Source: Clostridia bacterium
GTDB lineage: Bacteria > Bacillota > Clostridia > Peptostreptococcales > Acidaminobacteraceae
DNA length: 58,193 bases
Assembly: GCA_014859095.1 (NCBI GenBank)
Contig: JACUUV010000013.1
Location: forward strand, 1 to 58,193
Reading direction: 5' to 3'
Part shown: positions 31,960 through 40,498 of the stretch, piece by piece
Numbering within the stretch: position 1 is the stretch's first letter
Layout: each line of letters begins with the position of its first letter
The notes under the pieces: generated by a model
Database searches by the model: none
What the model was told of the DNA's origin: nothing
What the model saw: only the letters and a program-made list of their open reading frames with translations
Program-made: the position numbers and the translations under genes

Positions 31960-31983
31960 AGCCGCTCATATGAGCGGCTTTTT
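31959..31983. terminator. Bidirectional terminator
   Basis: AAGCCGCTCAT/ATGAGCGGCTT is a perfect palindromic stem with T-runs at both ends (stronger rightward), between convergent genes. Confidence 0.85.
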
Positions 31984-32878
31984 ATAATAGTTCTATGATT
32001 CTGAAGAGTGAATCTGAGTCCATGTCCTGATCCAACATATAAATCTCCGTGATCTTCAAATCCTTATAAAGTGTTTTGACTTCAGAAATCACTTCTTGTT
32101 CCTTGATGATTTTATTTTTAAAAAAGGGATCCACGATATTTGCTGGAAGTATTTTGTTGATGATGATCTCAGAAACCGGTTGATGGGCATCATTTAGGAA
32201 TTTCATAGCTTTTTTCGTTTCCTCAAGTGGCATTTTTTCAGGATTCATCACCAAATGGATGGAAGTGTTATCAGATCGAATCATTTCTTTGGCTTTTAAG
32301 AAAGTATCGCGACGAATTTTTAGCCGTATCAGAATGGGATCTTCATCCTTTAATCCAAGCATTGCTTTGAGTTTCACTATTTTTTTCCTTTTTTTGATCA
32401 ACCCCTCAAACCATTCAATCAATAGTTCCGGCAATGTCAACAGCCTCAAAGTGTGACCGGTGGGAGCAGTATCGAAAATCATCACGTCATAGACTTCTTT
32501 ATATGTATCCATTAAAATGATAATTTTATCAAATAGGCTCGCCTCGTGTGTGCCGGGCATGATCTTCGCAGCTCTAAGCTGTTTGTTGACATCTTCAAGT
32601 ACCACAGGACTAAGGATTGAATTCAAATCTTTTCTGATCTGATCAATGTATTGATTGGCTTCCTCTTCAGGATCAATTTCAATCGCATCGAGCAAAGGTG
32701 TGATCCCTTTTATTTTAGATCCGACCTGAACCCCCAATACATCTGATATTGAATGCGCCGGGTCAGTGGAAACCAGTAAAGTCTTTTTACCAAGTTTGGT
32801 ATAATGGTGCGCCCTTGCTGTAGAAAGGGTGGTTTTACCCACCCCACCTTTTCCTCCATAGAATTCTACTTTTAGCAT
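31982..32878 (-). CDS. ArsA/Get3-like anion-transporting-type ATPase
   Basis: This deviant Walker-A P-loop ATPase has GGKGGVGKTT at residues 9-18, the Get3/ArsA DPAHS motif (STDPAHSISDVLG, switch I) and IFDTAPTGHTLRLL (switch II and the A-loop). At 298 aa it is a single-module protein, without the duplicated halves of E. coli ArsA. No arsenic genes are near, and the neighbours are the CstA carrier and a small protein, so a role coupled to that carrier or to membrane protein handling is more likely than arsenite export (inference). AAGGAG precedes the ATG. Confidence 0.88.
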   Translation of the reverse strand: MLKVEFYGGKGGVGKTTLSTARAHHYTKLGKKTLLVSTDPAHSISDVLGVQVGSKIKGITPLLDAIEIDPEEEANQYIDQIRKDLNSILSPVVLEDVNKQLRAAKIMPGTHEASLFDKIIILMDTYKEVYDVMIFDTAPTGHTLRLLTLPELLIEWFEGLIKKRKKIVKLKAMLGLKDEDPILIRLKIRRDTFLKAKEMIRSDNTSIHLVMNPEKMPLEETKKAMKFLNDAHQPVSEIIINKILPANIVDPFFKNKIIKEQEVISEVKTLYKDLKITEIYMLDQDMDSDSLFRIIELL

Positions 32879-32888
32879 CAGATTCTCC

Positions 32889-33164
32889 TTAAGGATCCAT
32901 GTCGAGGTCTGAGAACCGTTCTTCCCAGATGCTTTTTCTCTTGACCATGCGTTTGATCCAATTTTCTTCCTCTTCAGCCATGTAAGGTAAAAGTTCTAAC
33001 ATATAATACATAGTCGGAAAATTAAGCCCTAGCAGATCGGCTCTGGCGGCCAAAAGAAAATTGTCCTCTTCCTGTCTAAGATCCTTTTCGATTAACTCAT
33101 ACGCTTTCTTGTTGAAGCTGAGTGCGCCCTTAAAAAATAGTATGAGATTCTCTAAAAATTTCAT
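32889..33164 (-). CDS. Small protein between CstA and the ArsA-like ATPase, 91 aa
   Basis: The product starts MKFLENLILFFKGALSFNKK and is amphipathic helical, acidic in the middle, and ends EERFSDLDMDP. There is no signal peptide. It overlaps the end of the CstA gene by 4 bp and lies 10 bp before the ATPase gene, so it is very likely part of the same functional unit. From memory, a small protein in this genomic position is known in other Gram-positive bacteria under the label cory-CC-star; I cannot verify membership. The function is unknown. Confidence 0.75.
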   Translation of the reverse strand: MKFLENLILFFKGALSFNKKAYELIEKDLRQEEDNFLLAARADLLGLNFPTMYYMLELLPYMAEEEENWIKRMVKRKSIWEERFSDLDMDP

Positions 33165-34774
33165 CGTTCTGGTTTGACTTCTGGAAGTGTATCTGTTTTA
33201 AGTGCATTTGCCGCTTCCTTGATCAAAACGAGAGCAAGTAAGAACAGGACTATTGCAAAAATTAAGAGTATTGGCTGTCCGAAACTTTTTGTGATGAGTA
33301 TAACGAGTGCCACAAGAGTCACTGAGAACATGAAAATCATAGGTAAAGCAACAAATCCATAACTTTTGTTATGCTTTTTAAGCCATACTGCAAGTGCAAG
33401 AAGTGCGAGAGCGGCAAGCAGTTGATTAGCCGATCCGAATAATGGCCAAACAGAAGCCCAACCGTAGAATGATAAAGTACCTGAAAGAATGACTGTTATA
33501 GCTGTAGCACCATATCTGTTTGTTAAAATGGTTTCTTTGGTTTGCTTTTCACTTGTAAACATTTCTTGGAAAATAAATCTTGCAAGTCGTGTTGCCGTAT
33601 CGAGTGTTGTCATTGCAAAAGCTGAAATTGCAAGTGCGGTAAAACTCTTGCCTACTGTGAATGGTACACCAAAACCTGTCATGAAAGAACCGAGACCATC
33701 ACTGAATACGTTGACTGGTCCACCGTTGGCGAGGAGTTCAGTCAATTTGCCTCCTGTGACGAAAGCCGCTGTAATGATGGCGAGTGTAGCGAGTACACCT
33801 TCAATCAGCATGGAACCGTAACCGATGACTTTGATGTCCTTTTCATTGTCTAGTTGCTTGGATGTTGTACCTGAGCCAACCAATGAGTGGAATCCTGAAA
33901 TCGCTCCGCAGGCAACGGTGACAAAGAGCATAGGGAAAAGATAAGAACCACCTACATTGAATGCTGTAACGCCTGAAAGTTGTAGTGTTGGTCTCATGAT
34001 TACAATCCCTAAGACACCACCTGCCAACATGGCATAGAGTAAGAATGAGTTCAAATAATCTCTAGGTTGCAATAAAATCCAAACCGGTGTTACGGAAGCT
34101 ATAAAGATATATCCAAGCAATATGACCATCCAAACATTTTTGGAAAGAACCAATGGGAAAATGGTACCAAGATAAATTGCTGCTACAAGGAGAGCTACAC
34201 CAATAACAGTTCCAATTCCCAAACTAACGCCTTTTCTGTAGACCCCATATCCGAAGACTATTGCAAGAACAATGAACATCAAAGAACTGGATGCCGCTTC
34301 AGGTACAGCAACAAATGTATTTGCTACTATATTGGCAAATGCGGCGATGACAAGAATCAGAGTCAACCAAGCGAATATTGAAAAGAGCTGTTTGCCTCTT
34401 TTACCCATGGTGGTGCCGATGACTTCACCGATGGATTGACCTTTGTGACGGACTGAAGTGAACATGGAACCCATATCATGAACACCACCGAAGAATATGG
34501 AACCGATAACAATCCATAAAAAGACAGGGATCCATCCGAATATGGCTGCGCCAATCGGTCCAACGATTGGTCCTGCACCGGCAATGGATGAGAAGTGATG
34601 GCCGAGAAGAACAGGTGCTTTAGCTGGAACGTAGTCCACGCCATCGTTCATGGTATGAGCCGGTGTCTTTCTGGTCGGGTCCACACCGAATTTCTTTGCC
34701 AGCCATGAGCCGTAAGTCGCATAAGCCACCAAGAATAAAACTACCGATACAATAACAAGTGTTAATCCGTTCAT
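33161..34774 (-). CDS. cstA: CstA-family carbon starvation carrier (putative pyruvate/peptide transporter)
   Basis: This integral membrane protein of 537 aa has about 14 hydrophobic segments. CstA-family signatures are seen: GHHFSSIAGAGPIVGPI near residue 58, VRHKGQSIGEVIG, and GFHSLVGSGTTSKQLDNE. The family includes E. coli CstA and BtsT, the pyruvate:proton symporters, and peptide-uptake phenotypes have been reported. The length is that of the shorter Gram-positive form. A LytS/LytR-type system, homologous in layout to BtsS/BtsR that controls btsT, is encoded just upstream. This makes pyruvate the leading substrate candidate (inference). Confidence 0.92.
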   Translation of the reverse strand: MNGLTLVIVSVVLFLVAYATYGSWLAKKFGVDPTRKTPAHTMNDGVDYVPAKAPVLLGHHFSSIAGAGPIVGPIGAAIFGWIPVFLWIVIGSIFFGGVHDMGSMFTSVRHKGQSIGEVIGTTMGKRGKQLFSIFAWLTLILVIAAFANIVANTFVAVPEAASSSLMFIVLAIVFGYGVYRKGVSLGIGTVIGVALLVAAIYLGTIFPLVLSKNVWMVILLGYIFIASVTPVWILLQPRDYLNSFLLYAMLAGGVLGIVIMRPTLQLSGVTAFNVGGSYLFPMLFVTVACGAISGFHSLVGSGTTSKQLDNEKDIKVIGYGSMLIEGVLATLAIITAAFVTGGKLTELLANGGPVNVFSDGLGSFMTGFGVPFTVGKSFTALAISAFAMTTLDTATRLARFIFQEMFTSEKQTKETILTNRYGATAITVILSGTLSFYGWASVWPLFGSANQLLAALALLALAVWLKKHNKSYGFVALPMIFMFSVTLVALVILITKSFGQPILLIFAIVLFLLALVLIKEAANALKTDTLPEVKPER

Positions 34775-34786
34775 GTTTTTACCCCC

Positions 34787-35275
34787 CTAAGATAATAGTT
34801 TTGCGAGTTTCATCTGGTCGTTCTGACCAAATCTGTTTGTGATGATGTTGTTTTTTGAATCAATCAGAATCAGTTTAACTTTGATCCATCCTTTAAGTCC
34901 CCAAAAAATACTTTTGGATGGATTCAATTTTTCCACCGCTTTTTTCACATCATTTGGAACAGAACTCCCCGTACTCGCAATAACGGTGAGTAATGTCTCC
35001 ATATGATCCTCATCGGATGGTGAAAATTGATCTAAATAACGATTAATGAATGCATTGATTTCTGATAAAGCCCGCATGTCAAAATTCTCGTAATGCTTGT
35101 AATAGACTTCCTCAAAATTTGAAAAAGCGTAGTACTCCATTTTTTTGACCGCCATATATTTTGAATTCCTTTGGTAATACTTCGCATAGAATTCAAAATC
35201 AAGCCCCAATGTCTCATAGGACTCAAACGTGTCATAGTACCTGTTATAGCCTCTTAACAATTGATCTTTTAACAT
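34787..35275 (-). CDS. Hypothetical protein upstream of cstA, 162 aa
   Basis: The product begins MLKDQLLRGYNRYYDTFESY and is rich in Tyr and charged residues, with a predicted mixed alpha/beta soluble fold; it has no signal peptide or recognised motif. The ATG at 35275 is preceded by GGGGGTG; an in-frame upstream ATG at 35320 lacks a ribosome site and overlaps the terminator hairpin. It ends 12 bp before cstA and is probably the first gene of the cstA operon. I do not recognise the family with confidence. Confidence 0.7.
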   Translation of the reverse strand: MLKDQLLRGYNRYYDTFESYETLGLDFEFYAKYYQRNSKYMAVKKMEYYAFSNFEEVYYKHYENFDMRALSEINAFINRYLDQFSPSDEDHMETLLTVIASTGSSVPNDVKKAVEKLNPSKSIFWGLKGWIKVKLILIDSKNNIITNRFGQNDQMKLAKLLS

Positions 35276-35300
35276 AACACACCCCCACATTGATATTTTA

Positions 35301-35340
35301 CAAAAAAAAAATAAAGACATCTCACTTTTGATGGTGAGTT
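35301..35340 (-). terminator. Hairpin with long T-tract between the response regulator gene and the cstA operon
   Basis: On the minus strand CTCAC (35334-35338) and GTGAG (35321-35325) enclose a short loop and are followed by CTTTATTTTTTTTTT. It may end the lytS/lytR-like transcript or act as an attenuator for cstA. The stem is short, so strength is uncertain. Confidence 0.5.
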
Positions 35341-35374
35341 GTCCTAAATTGGGCGTAAAGTGTACGTTATGAGT

Positions 35375-36082
35375 TTAGATGGACATGATTTTCTTGAAGG
35401 CTTGAATATTGGAGCGACTAATTGGAATCAGTTCATTTGACCCTTCCATTTTTACAAGATAGGATCTCTCTACCGGTTCAATCATGGCAATCTGTTTCAG
35501 GTTTATGATGAAACTTCTATGGCATCTGAAAAAATGAGAACTTTCAAGAATTTCCTCGAGTTTTCCAATAGTGTTTTCATAGAGGAACTTTTGATTTTTA
35601 GTGAAGATCTCAACATGCTTATCGTCCGCTCGACAATAGGTTATGTCATCGTATCTTATTGGCTTCAATACATCTTTTTCATAGATGAGAAGGAAGTCTT
35701 TGACGATGCGTTGTGGTTTTTGTCTGTTGCTGCTGTTCCTCACTTTTTCGAGAGCTTTGACCAGTCTTGCATTGTTGATGGGTTTTAGCAAATAGTCGAC
35801 AGCATTGAGTTCGTATGAAAAAACGGCATACTCGGTATATGCGGTTACGAAAATGACGTGGATCTTCTTTTCTGAAAGGATTTTTTTCGCGAACTTAAGC
35901 CCATTTGTGCCTGGCATCTGTATATCCAGAAATACGATGTCTATATCGTGACTGATGATATAATCATATGCTTTTTCTGAATCCATAAAGGTGTCGCTTA
36001 TATGGAGATCATCACATAGTGACAGCTGAAAGACCAGTTCTTCAATAGCCAGATATTCGTCATCGACAATTACGACATTCAT
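35375..36082 (-). CDS. LytTR-family response regulator (LytR/BtsR-like)
   Basis: The N-terminal receiver domain has the acidic pocket DDE (8-10), phosphoacceptor Asp in DIVFLDIQMPGTNG (about Asp55) and the K in YLLKPI. The C-terminal LytTR DNA-binding domain includes FFRCHRSFIINLKQIAMIEP. The length of 235 aa is normal. It overlaps the sensor kinase gene by 4 bp. By analogy with BtsR, it should activate the transporter operon directly downstream; the operator was not identified. Confidence 0.93.
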   Translation of the reverse strand: MNVVIVDDEYLAIEELVFQLSLCDDLHISDTFMDSEKAYDYIISHDIDIVFLDIQMPGTNGLKFAKKILSEKKIHVIFVTAYTEYAVFSYELNAVDYLLKPINNARLVKALEKVRNSSNRQKPQRIVKDFLLIYEKDVLKPIRYDDITYCRADDKHVEIFTKNQKFLYENTIGKLEEILESSHFFRCHRSFIINLKQIAMIEPVERSYLVKMEGSNELIPISRSNIQAFKKIMSI

Positions 36083-37761
36083 GCATTTTCTCCTCTAGGA
36101 ATGATAAACGAAACCAAAGTTCCGATATCGGGTTTTGTCTCAAAGTTAAGTCCTTGATTGTTCTTATAGGTTGCAAGAAGTCTCTTGTGTGTCGTAAGGA
36201 GTCCAATGTGATTGGTGGTCTCATCCATATTATAGATGCTTTCCACAATAACAGGATCGATACCGATTCCATCGTCTTCGATTGAAACTTCATAGCGTTC
36301 TTCAAAAGCAGTGATTTTTATTTTGACTTTCCCACTGCTTTTATGCTTGAAAATGCCATGCTTTATGGCATTTTCAATCAATGGCTGTATGATGAGTGGT
36401 GGTACTTCTATGTCCAATTCGTCAGGAACTTCAAAAACGATTTGAAGACGATCGCCAAAGCGTGCCTTTTCCAGTTCAAGGTAAGCCATGACCTGGTCGA
36501 GCTCCTTTTCGAGTGTGATGATGCAATCGTTGTGTATGATGTTGTTTCTAAAGTAATCGGAAAATTTGACCAACAATTCACGAGCTTGATCAGGCTTGAT
36601 TCTGATCAACGCATGTATGGTGTTAAGGGCGTTGAATAGGAAATGGGGATTGATTTTTGCTTGCAAGACGGACAGTTCAGCTTTGTTGAGCAGATGCTTT
36701 TGTTCATCCAAATGACTGAGTTCAAGCTGGGTGGAAAACAACATGGCCAGACCACTCGCGAGCTCTTCGTCTACAAGTGATATTTTTGATCTGCCAAGCG
36801 AATAGAGCTTTATGGATCCGATGGCATCCCCATTGACTATCAAAGGGGCGATGACCACGCTGAGGTTTTTCTTGTTCTTGAATTTCACTTCCATATTGAG
36901 CAGCGAGGATATTACGATATGTTTTTCCATGGCTTGCCTTGTAATGTTGGAATGAATGGGATCTCCTGTTTTAAATCCTAGAGTTTCCAGGCCTTCATAG
37001 GCGAGAACCCTATCACGATCCGTTATGGCGACTGCATCCACTTTGGCGATATTGCGGATGATTTTGACGACATTTTGACTTGCCTCGACGGTTAGTCCTT
37101 TTCTAAGGTCTTTCATGGTTTCGCGAGCGATTCTGAGCGCTTGCTCGGATCGAAACGCACCTTGCATATCGCTATTTTTAAGCATGTTCTGATAAATGAC
37201 AATCATGAGTGCGATTCCAATAGAGTTGGTCAGAATCATGGGGATTGAAATCGTTCTGACGAGAATCAAAGCATCCACAAATGGTTTTGCCACCAATAGG
37301 ATGACTATCATTTGCACTGTTTCAGTCAGAATTCCAGCAAAGAATCCAAACATGACCTTGTTTTTGCTTCTGAAAAAATACTGTGACAACAGCCCCGCAA
37401 TCAGCCCTTCCAGTGCTGTGGAAATACCACAGGACAATGCGGTAAAACCACCAATGTCGATTAAGACTCTATGCCCACCGGCAATCAATCCTGCTAGAAC
37501 CCCTACCACGGGACCACCAATCAGACCACCGATGACCACACCAATCACACGATTGTTGACAATCGCACCCATATAAGGAATACCTGAGTAGGTTCCCAAA
37601 ATGCCCATGAAACCAAAGACCATAGATACGATGATCTGATCTCTCAAAGTGAATTTACGGTTATGAAGGATTTTATTGAACATTTTTGTACTTGAAAAAA
37701 TATAGATCACCAAGAAAACAAGTGATACTTTGGTGGTGAGTCCCCATAGCAATTCGGTCAT
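36079..37761 (-). CDS. LytS/BtsS-type sensor histidine kinase
   Basis: An N-terminal 5TM-5TMR_LYT sensor is seen (about 1-190; GGLIGGPVVGVLAGLIAGGHR). A GAF domain (about 200-340), His_kinase box with the phosphoacceptor in INPHFLFNALNTIHALI, and HATPase_c (PPLIIQPLIENAIKHG, EDDGIGI) follow. In this family the membrane part senses small carboxylates such as pyruvate or cell-wall state. The ATG at 37761, following AGTAGG, gives 560 aa with the membrane helix at the very N-terminus; an upstream in-frame ATG at 37809 lacks a ribosome site. Confidence 0.92.
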   Translation of the reverse strand: MTELLWGLTTKVSLVFLVIYIFSSTKMFNKILHNRKFTLRDQIIVSMVFGFMGILGTYSGIPYMGAIVNNRVIGVVIGGLIGGPVVGVLAGLIAGGHRVLIDIGGFTALSCGISTALEGLIAGLLSQYFFRSKNKVMFGFFAGILTETVQMIVILLVAKPFVDALILVRTISIPMILTNSIGIALMIVIYQNMLKNSDMQGAFRSEQALRIARETMKDLRKGLTVEASQNVVKIIRNIAKVDAVAITDRDRVLAYEGLETLGFKTGDPIHSNITRQAMEKHIVISSLLNMEVKFKNKKNLSVVIAPLIVNGDAIGSIKLYSLGRSKISLVDEELASGLAMLFSTQLELSHLDEQKHLLNKAELSVLQAKINPHFLFNALNTIHALIRIKPDQARELLVKFSDYFRNNIIHNDCIITLEKELDQVMAYLELEKARFGDRLQIVFEVPDELDIEVPPLIIQPLIENAIKHGIFKHKSSGKVKIKITAFEERYEVSIEDDGIGIDPVIVESIYNMDETTNHIGLLTTHKRLLATYKNNQGLNFETKPDIGTLVSFIIPRGENA

Positions 37762-37870
37762 TTGATCGCCTACTTTCGAAAATGTTAACAACATTGTAAC
37801 ACTTTGCATGACAACTTTCCATTTAACAATAAAAAAGAGATGAACATTTTGTGAATTTTTGATATTTCAC

Positions 37871-37899
37871 TTTACAGCCACTTGAATCGGGAGTAAAAT
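37871..37899 (+). promoter_or_regulatory. Promoter of the marR-exporter operon
   Basis: TTTACA (37871-37876), a 17-nt spacer, and TAAAAT (37894-37899). The -10 overlaps the left half of the inverted repeat, so the repressor would block RNA polymerase. Confidence 0.55.
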
Positions 37900-37937
37900 A
37901 TACTTCGTACACGAAACTTCGGGCACGAAGTATATTT
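37896..37937. promoter_or_regulatory. MarR-type operator: 13-bp inverted repeat with nested half-sites
   Basis: AAATATACTTCGT (37896-37908) and ACGAAGTATATTT (37925-37937) are perfect inverse copies. The 16-nt centre contains a second pair, CACGAA and CTTCGGG, so two overlapping motifs of the form CTTCG-N2-CACGAA lie side by side. The element ends directly at the ribosome site GGAGGA of marR. Binding by the MarR protein encoded next door is inferred. Confidence 0.75.
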
Positions 37938-37951
37938 GGAGGAAACTGAAT

Positions 37952-38386
37952 ATGGAAAATATGGAAAAGACGTATGAGGTCATGAAAAAACTTAAAAGCA
38001 TAAAGGAATCCATACATCAGATGATGCAACACCAATTGAAGGACCTGACATTGACTGGACCGCAAGGCATGGTCATCGGATTGCTTGTGAAGAATAAATC
38101 CTTAAGAATGAGTGAACTTGCAGATAAGATGGGTCTTTCAGTGAGTACGGTCTCGGAAATAATAGACCGAATGGAAAAAATTCAGGCTGTGAGAAGATTG
38201 AAATCCACTGAGGATGGAAGAGTGGTGCTGGTAACTTTGACAGATGATTTCAGGAAAGAATCCGCCGGGAAGTTCAAAGAAATTGAATCCATTTGGCACA
38301 AAAAAATTGAATCCGCTTCTGAAGATGAAATCCAGAAAATCATTGATGGACTAGAAGCACTCGATAGATTGCTCAGTAAGGAGTAG
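37952..38386 (+). CDS. MarR-family transcriptional regulator
   Basis: This 144-aa winged-helix protein has the MarR core: LRMSELADKMGLSVSTVSEIIDRMEKIQAVRRLKSTEDGRVVLVTLT, with the recognition helix around SVSTVSEIIDRM and the beta wing after it. The helices on both sides give the dimer interface. It is separated by 3 bp from the ABC exporter genes and preceded by an operator-like inverted repeat, indicating an autorepressed efflux operon. The ligand is probably a drug or lipophilic compound (inference). Confidence 0.93.
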   Translation: MENMEKTYEVMKKLKSIKESIHQMMQHQLKDLTLTGPQGMVIGLLVKNKSLRMSELADKMGLSVSTVSEIIDRMEKIQAVRRLKSTEDGRVVLVTLTDDFRKESAGKFKEIESIWHKKIESASEDEIQKIIDGLEALDRLLSKE

Positions 38387-38389
38387 AAC

Positions 38390-40498
38390 ATGACAAAATT
38401 GATCAGATTTTTAAAACCCTTCACATTACTGGTTTTTATTGCCATCGGACTCTTATATTTCCAGGCTATGACAGATCTCGCATTGCCCGATTATATGTCT
38501 GGTATTGTCAACAACGGGATCCAACAAGGCGGTTATGAAACAGTGACTCTGGAAGTTGTGAAAGCGGAGGATATGGAGAGGATGACCATGCTGCTCAGTC
38601 GTGATGAGAGGAGCACTGTTCTGAACGCTTATGACCAACTGGATCCTGTCCGAGACAAAGCTCTATATGAGGAATTAACTCTCGTGTATACTAAACTCAA
38701 TCAACAGTCGGTTTACAAAATCAAGCCTTTGGATGAGGGGTATCAACCAGTCATAGAAAGCATCACCACAAAAATGCTGCTTGGGATCGCAAAAATGCAA
38801 AGTGCTGCCATTGACTTCACAAAAATGAATGAGCAAACACAAAAACAAGTTGCACTCGGTATCGTCAAAACATACAATGAACAACTTGGTGTGGACAGTG
38901 TCAAAGTACAAAGGAATTATATCATGACGACAGGTGGCATAATGCTTTTGATCGCACTTGCGGGTGCGGTGGCATCCATAGCAGTGGGATTCATCGCAGC
39001 CAGGGTCGCCGCTGGAATGGGAAGAAATTTGAGAAAAGCGGTCTTCACAAAAGTGGCAAGTTTTTCGAATTTTGAAATGGATCATTTCACTACCGCATCA
39101 CTTATAACGAGAAGTACAAATGATATCACACAAATTCAAAATCTGATGGTCATGATGATCAGAATGCTCTTTTATGCACCGATCATCGGTGTGGGCGGTG
39201 TCCTTAAAGCCCTTGAAAAAAGCAACTCAATGTCATGGATTATCGCTTTAGCGGTAATTGTTTTACTTGGAGTAATTGCTGTCGTATTCTCAATAGCACT
39301 ACCAAAATTCAAGGCCATTCAAAAAATGGTGGATGGATTGAATCGCGTCATAAGGGAAAACCTATCTGGAATGATGGTCATTAGAGCATTCAATACTCAA
39401 GAATTTGAAGAGCAACGATTTGACGAAGCCAATCAGAATTTGACCAAAACCAATTTGTTCGTCAATAGAATTATGGCTTTTCTGTTTCCAGTGATGATGA
39501 TCATCTTGAATGGTGTCATGCTGTTGATTGTCTGGGTCGGTGCCAAGCAGATTGAGGCTTCCGCCATGCAAGTTGGAGATATGATGGCTTTCATGCAATA
39601 TGCGATCCAGATCATCATGGCATTCTTGATGCTTTCAATGATGTTCATCATGATTCCAAGAGCAGCTGTTTCAGCGCAAAGAATTTCTGAGGTGTTGGAT
39701 ATGGAGATCATGATTCATGATCCTGAGAAACCTGAGGAAATCAACCCCGCTGGAAAGGGTCGAGTGGTATTTGATAACGTTTCATTCAAATACCCCGGTG
39801 CGGAGGAGAACATGCTGAAAAATATCAGTTTTGTCGCAGAACCTGGCAAGACGACGGCAATCATCGGTTCAACGGGATGCGGGAAATCCACTTTAGTCAA
39901 TCTGATACCTCGTTTCTACGATGCGACAGATGGAACCATATGGATTGACGGTGTGTCCATTCATCGAATGAAGCAATCCGATCTGAGATCAATTATAGGT
40001 TATGTGCCCCAAAAGGCAATCCTTTTCAGTGGAACAATAGAAAGCAATCTAAAATTCGGAAATCAAAAGGCGGATGAATTGGTAATCGAAAAAGCGATTG
40101 ATATCGCTCAAGCTACCGAAATCATACGAGAGAAAAATGAGGGCATGTTGGCGCCGATTTCTCAGGGAGGCACTAACGTTTCAGGTGGTCAGAAACAAAG
40201 ATTGTCCATCGCACGGGCACTCGTCAAACAACCCAAAATCTATATTTTCGACGACAGTTTTTCAGCGCTTGATTTTAAGACGGATTCCGCATTAAGGTCA
40301 GCCATGAAAACCAAAATGAAAGAAGCGACGATATTGCTGGTCGCACAAAGGGTCTCTACAATAAAGAATGCAGATCAAATCCTCGTCCTTGACGAAGGCT
40401 TCATGGTGGGTCACGGCACACACTCTGAACTTATGGATTCCTGCTCGACGTATAGAGAAATTGCGATGTCACAACTCAGCGAGGAGGAACTGTCATGA
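38390..40498 (+). CDS. ABC exporter subunit with degenerate catalytic site (heterodimer partner 1)
   Basis: This 702-aa fusion has an N-terminal transmembrane domain (six helices) and a C-terminal ATPase. Between TM1 (about 11-30) and TM2 (about 178-205) lies a large extracytoplasmic insertion of about 140 residues. The ATPase has Walker A GSTGCGKST and signature NVSGGQKQR, but Walker B reads IYIFDDSFSALD, with Asp in place of the catalytic Glu. This is typical of the degenerate-site subunit in heterodimeric multidrug exporters such as BmrCD or TM287/288. It overlaps the next subunit by 4 bp. Confidence 0.92.
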   Translation: MTKLIRFLKPFTLLVFIAIGLLYFQAMTDLALPDYMSGIVNNGIQQGGYETVTLEVVKAEDMERMTMLLSRDERSTVLNAYDQLDPVRDKALYEELTLVYTKLNQQSVYKIKPLDEGYQPVIESITTKMLLGIAKMQSAAIDFTKMNEQTQKQVALGIVKTYNEQLGVDSVKVQRNYIMTTGGIMLLIALAGAVASIAVGFIAARVAAGMGRNLRKAVFTKVASFSNFEMDHFTTASLITRSTNDITQIQNLMVMMIRMLFYAPIIGVGGVLKALEKSNSMSWIIALAVIVLLGVIAVVFSIALPKFKAIQKMVDGLNRVIRENLSGMMVIRAFNTQEFEEQRFDEANQNLTKTNLFVNRIMAFLFPVMMIILNGVMLLIVWVGAKQIEASAMQVGDMMAFMQYAIQIIMAFLMLSMMFIMIPRAAVSAQRISEVLDMEIMIHDPEKPEEINPAGKGRVVFDNVSFKYPGAEENMLKNISFVAEPGKTTAIIGSTGCGKSTLVNLIPRFYDATDGTIWIDGVSIHRMKQSDLRSIIGYVPQKAILFSGTIESNLKFGNQKADELVIEKAIDIAQATEIIREKNEGMLAPISQGGTNVSGGQKQRLSIARALVKQPKIYIFDDSFSALDFKTDSALRSAMKTKMKEATILLVAQRVSTIKNADQILVLDEGFMVGHGTHSELMDSCSTYREIAMSQLSEEELS

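Noticed and set aside
31982-32878. Arsenite efflux ATPase (arsA)
   Set aside because: It has the Get3/ArsA fold motifs but only one module, and no arsB, arsD, arsR or arsC genes are near; the CstA context argues for another role.
35700-35730. TGTGGTTTTTG resembling the hairpin-array linker
   Set aside because: It lies within the LytTR regulator coding sequence, is a single copy and has no flanking hairpins; chance similarity.
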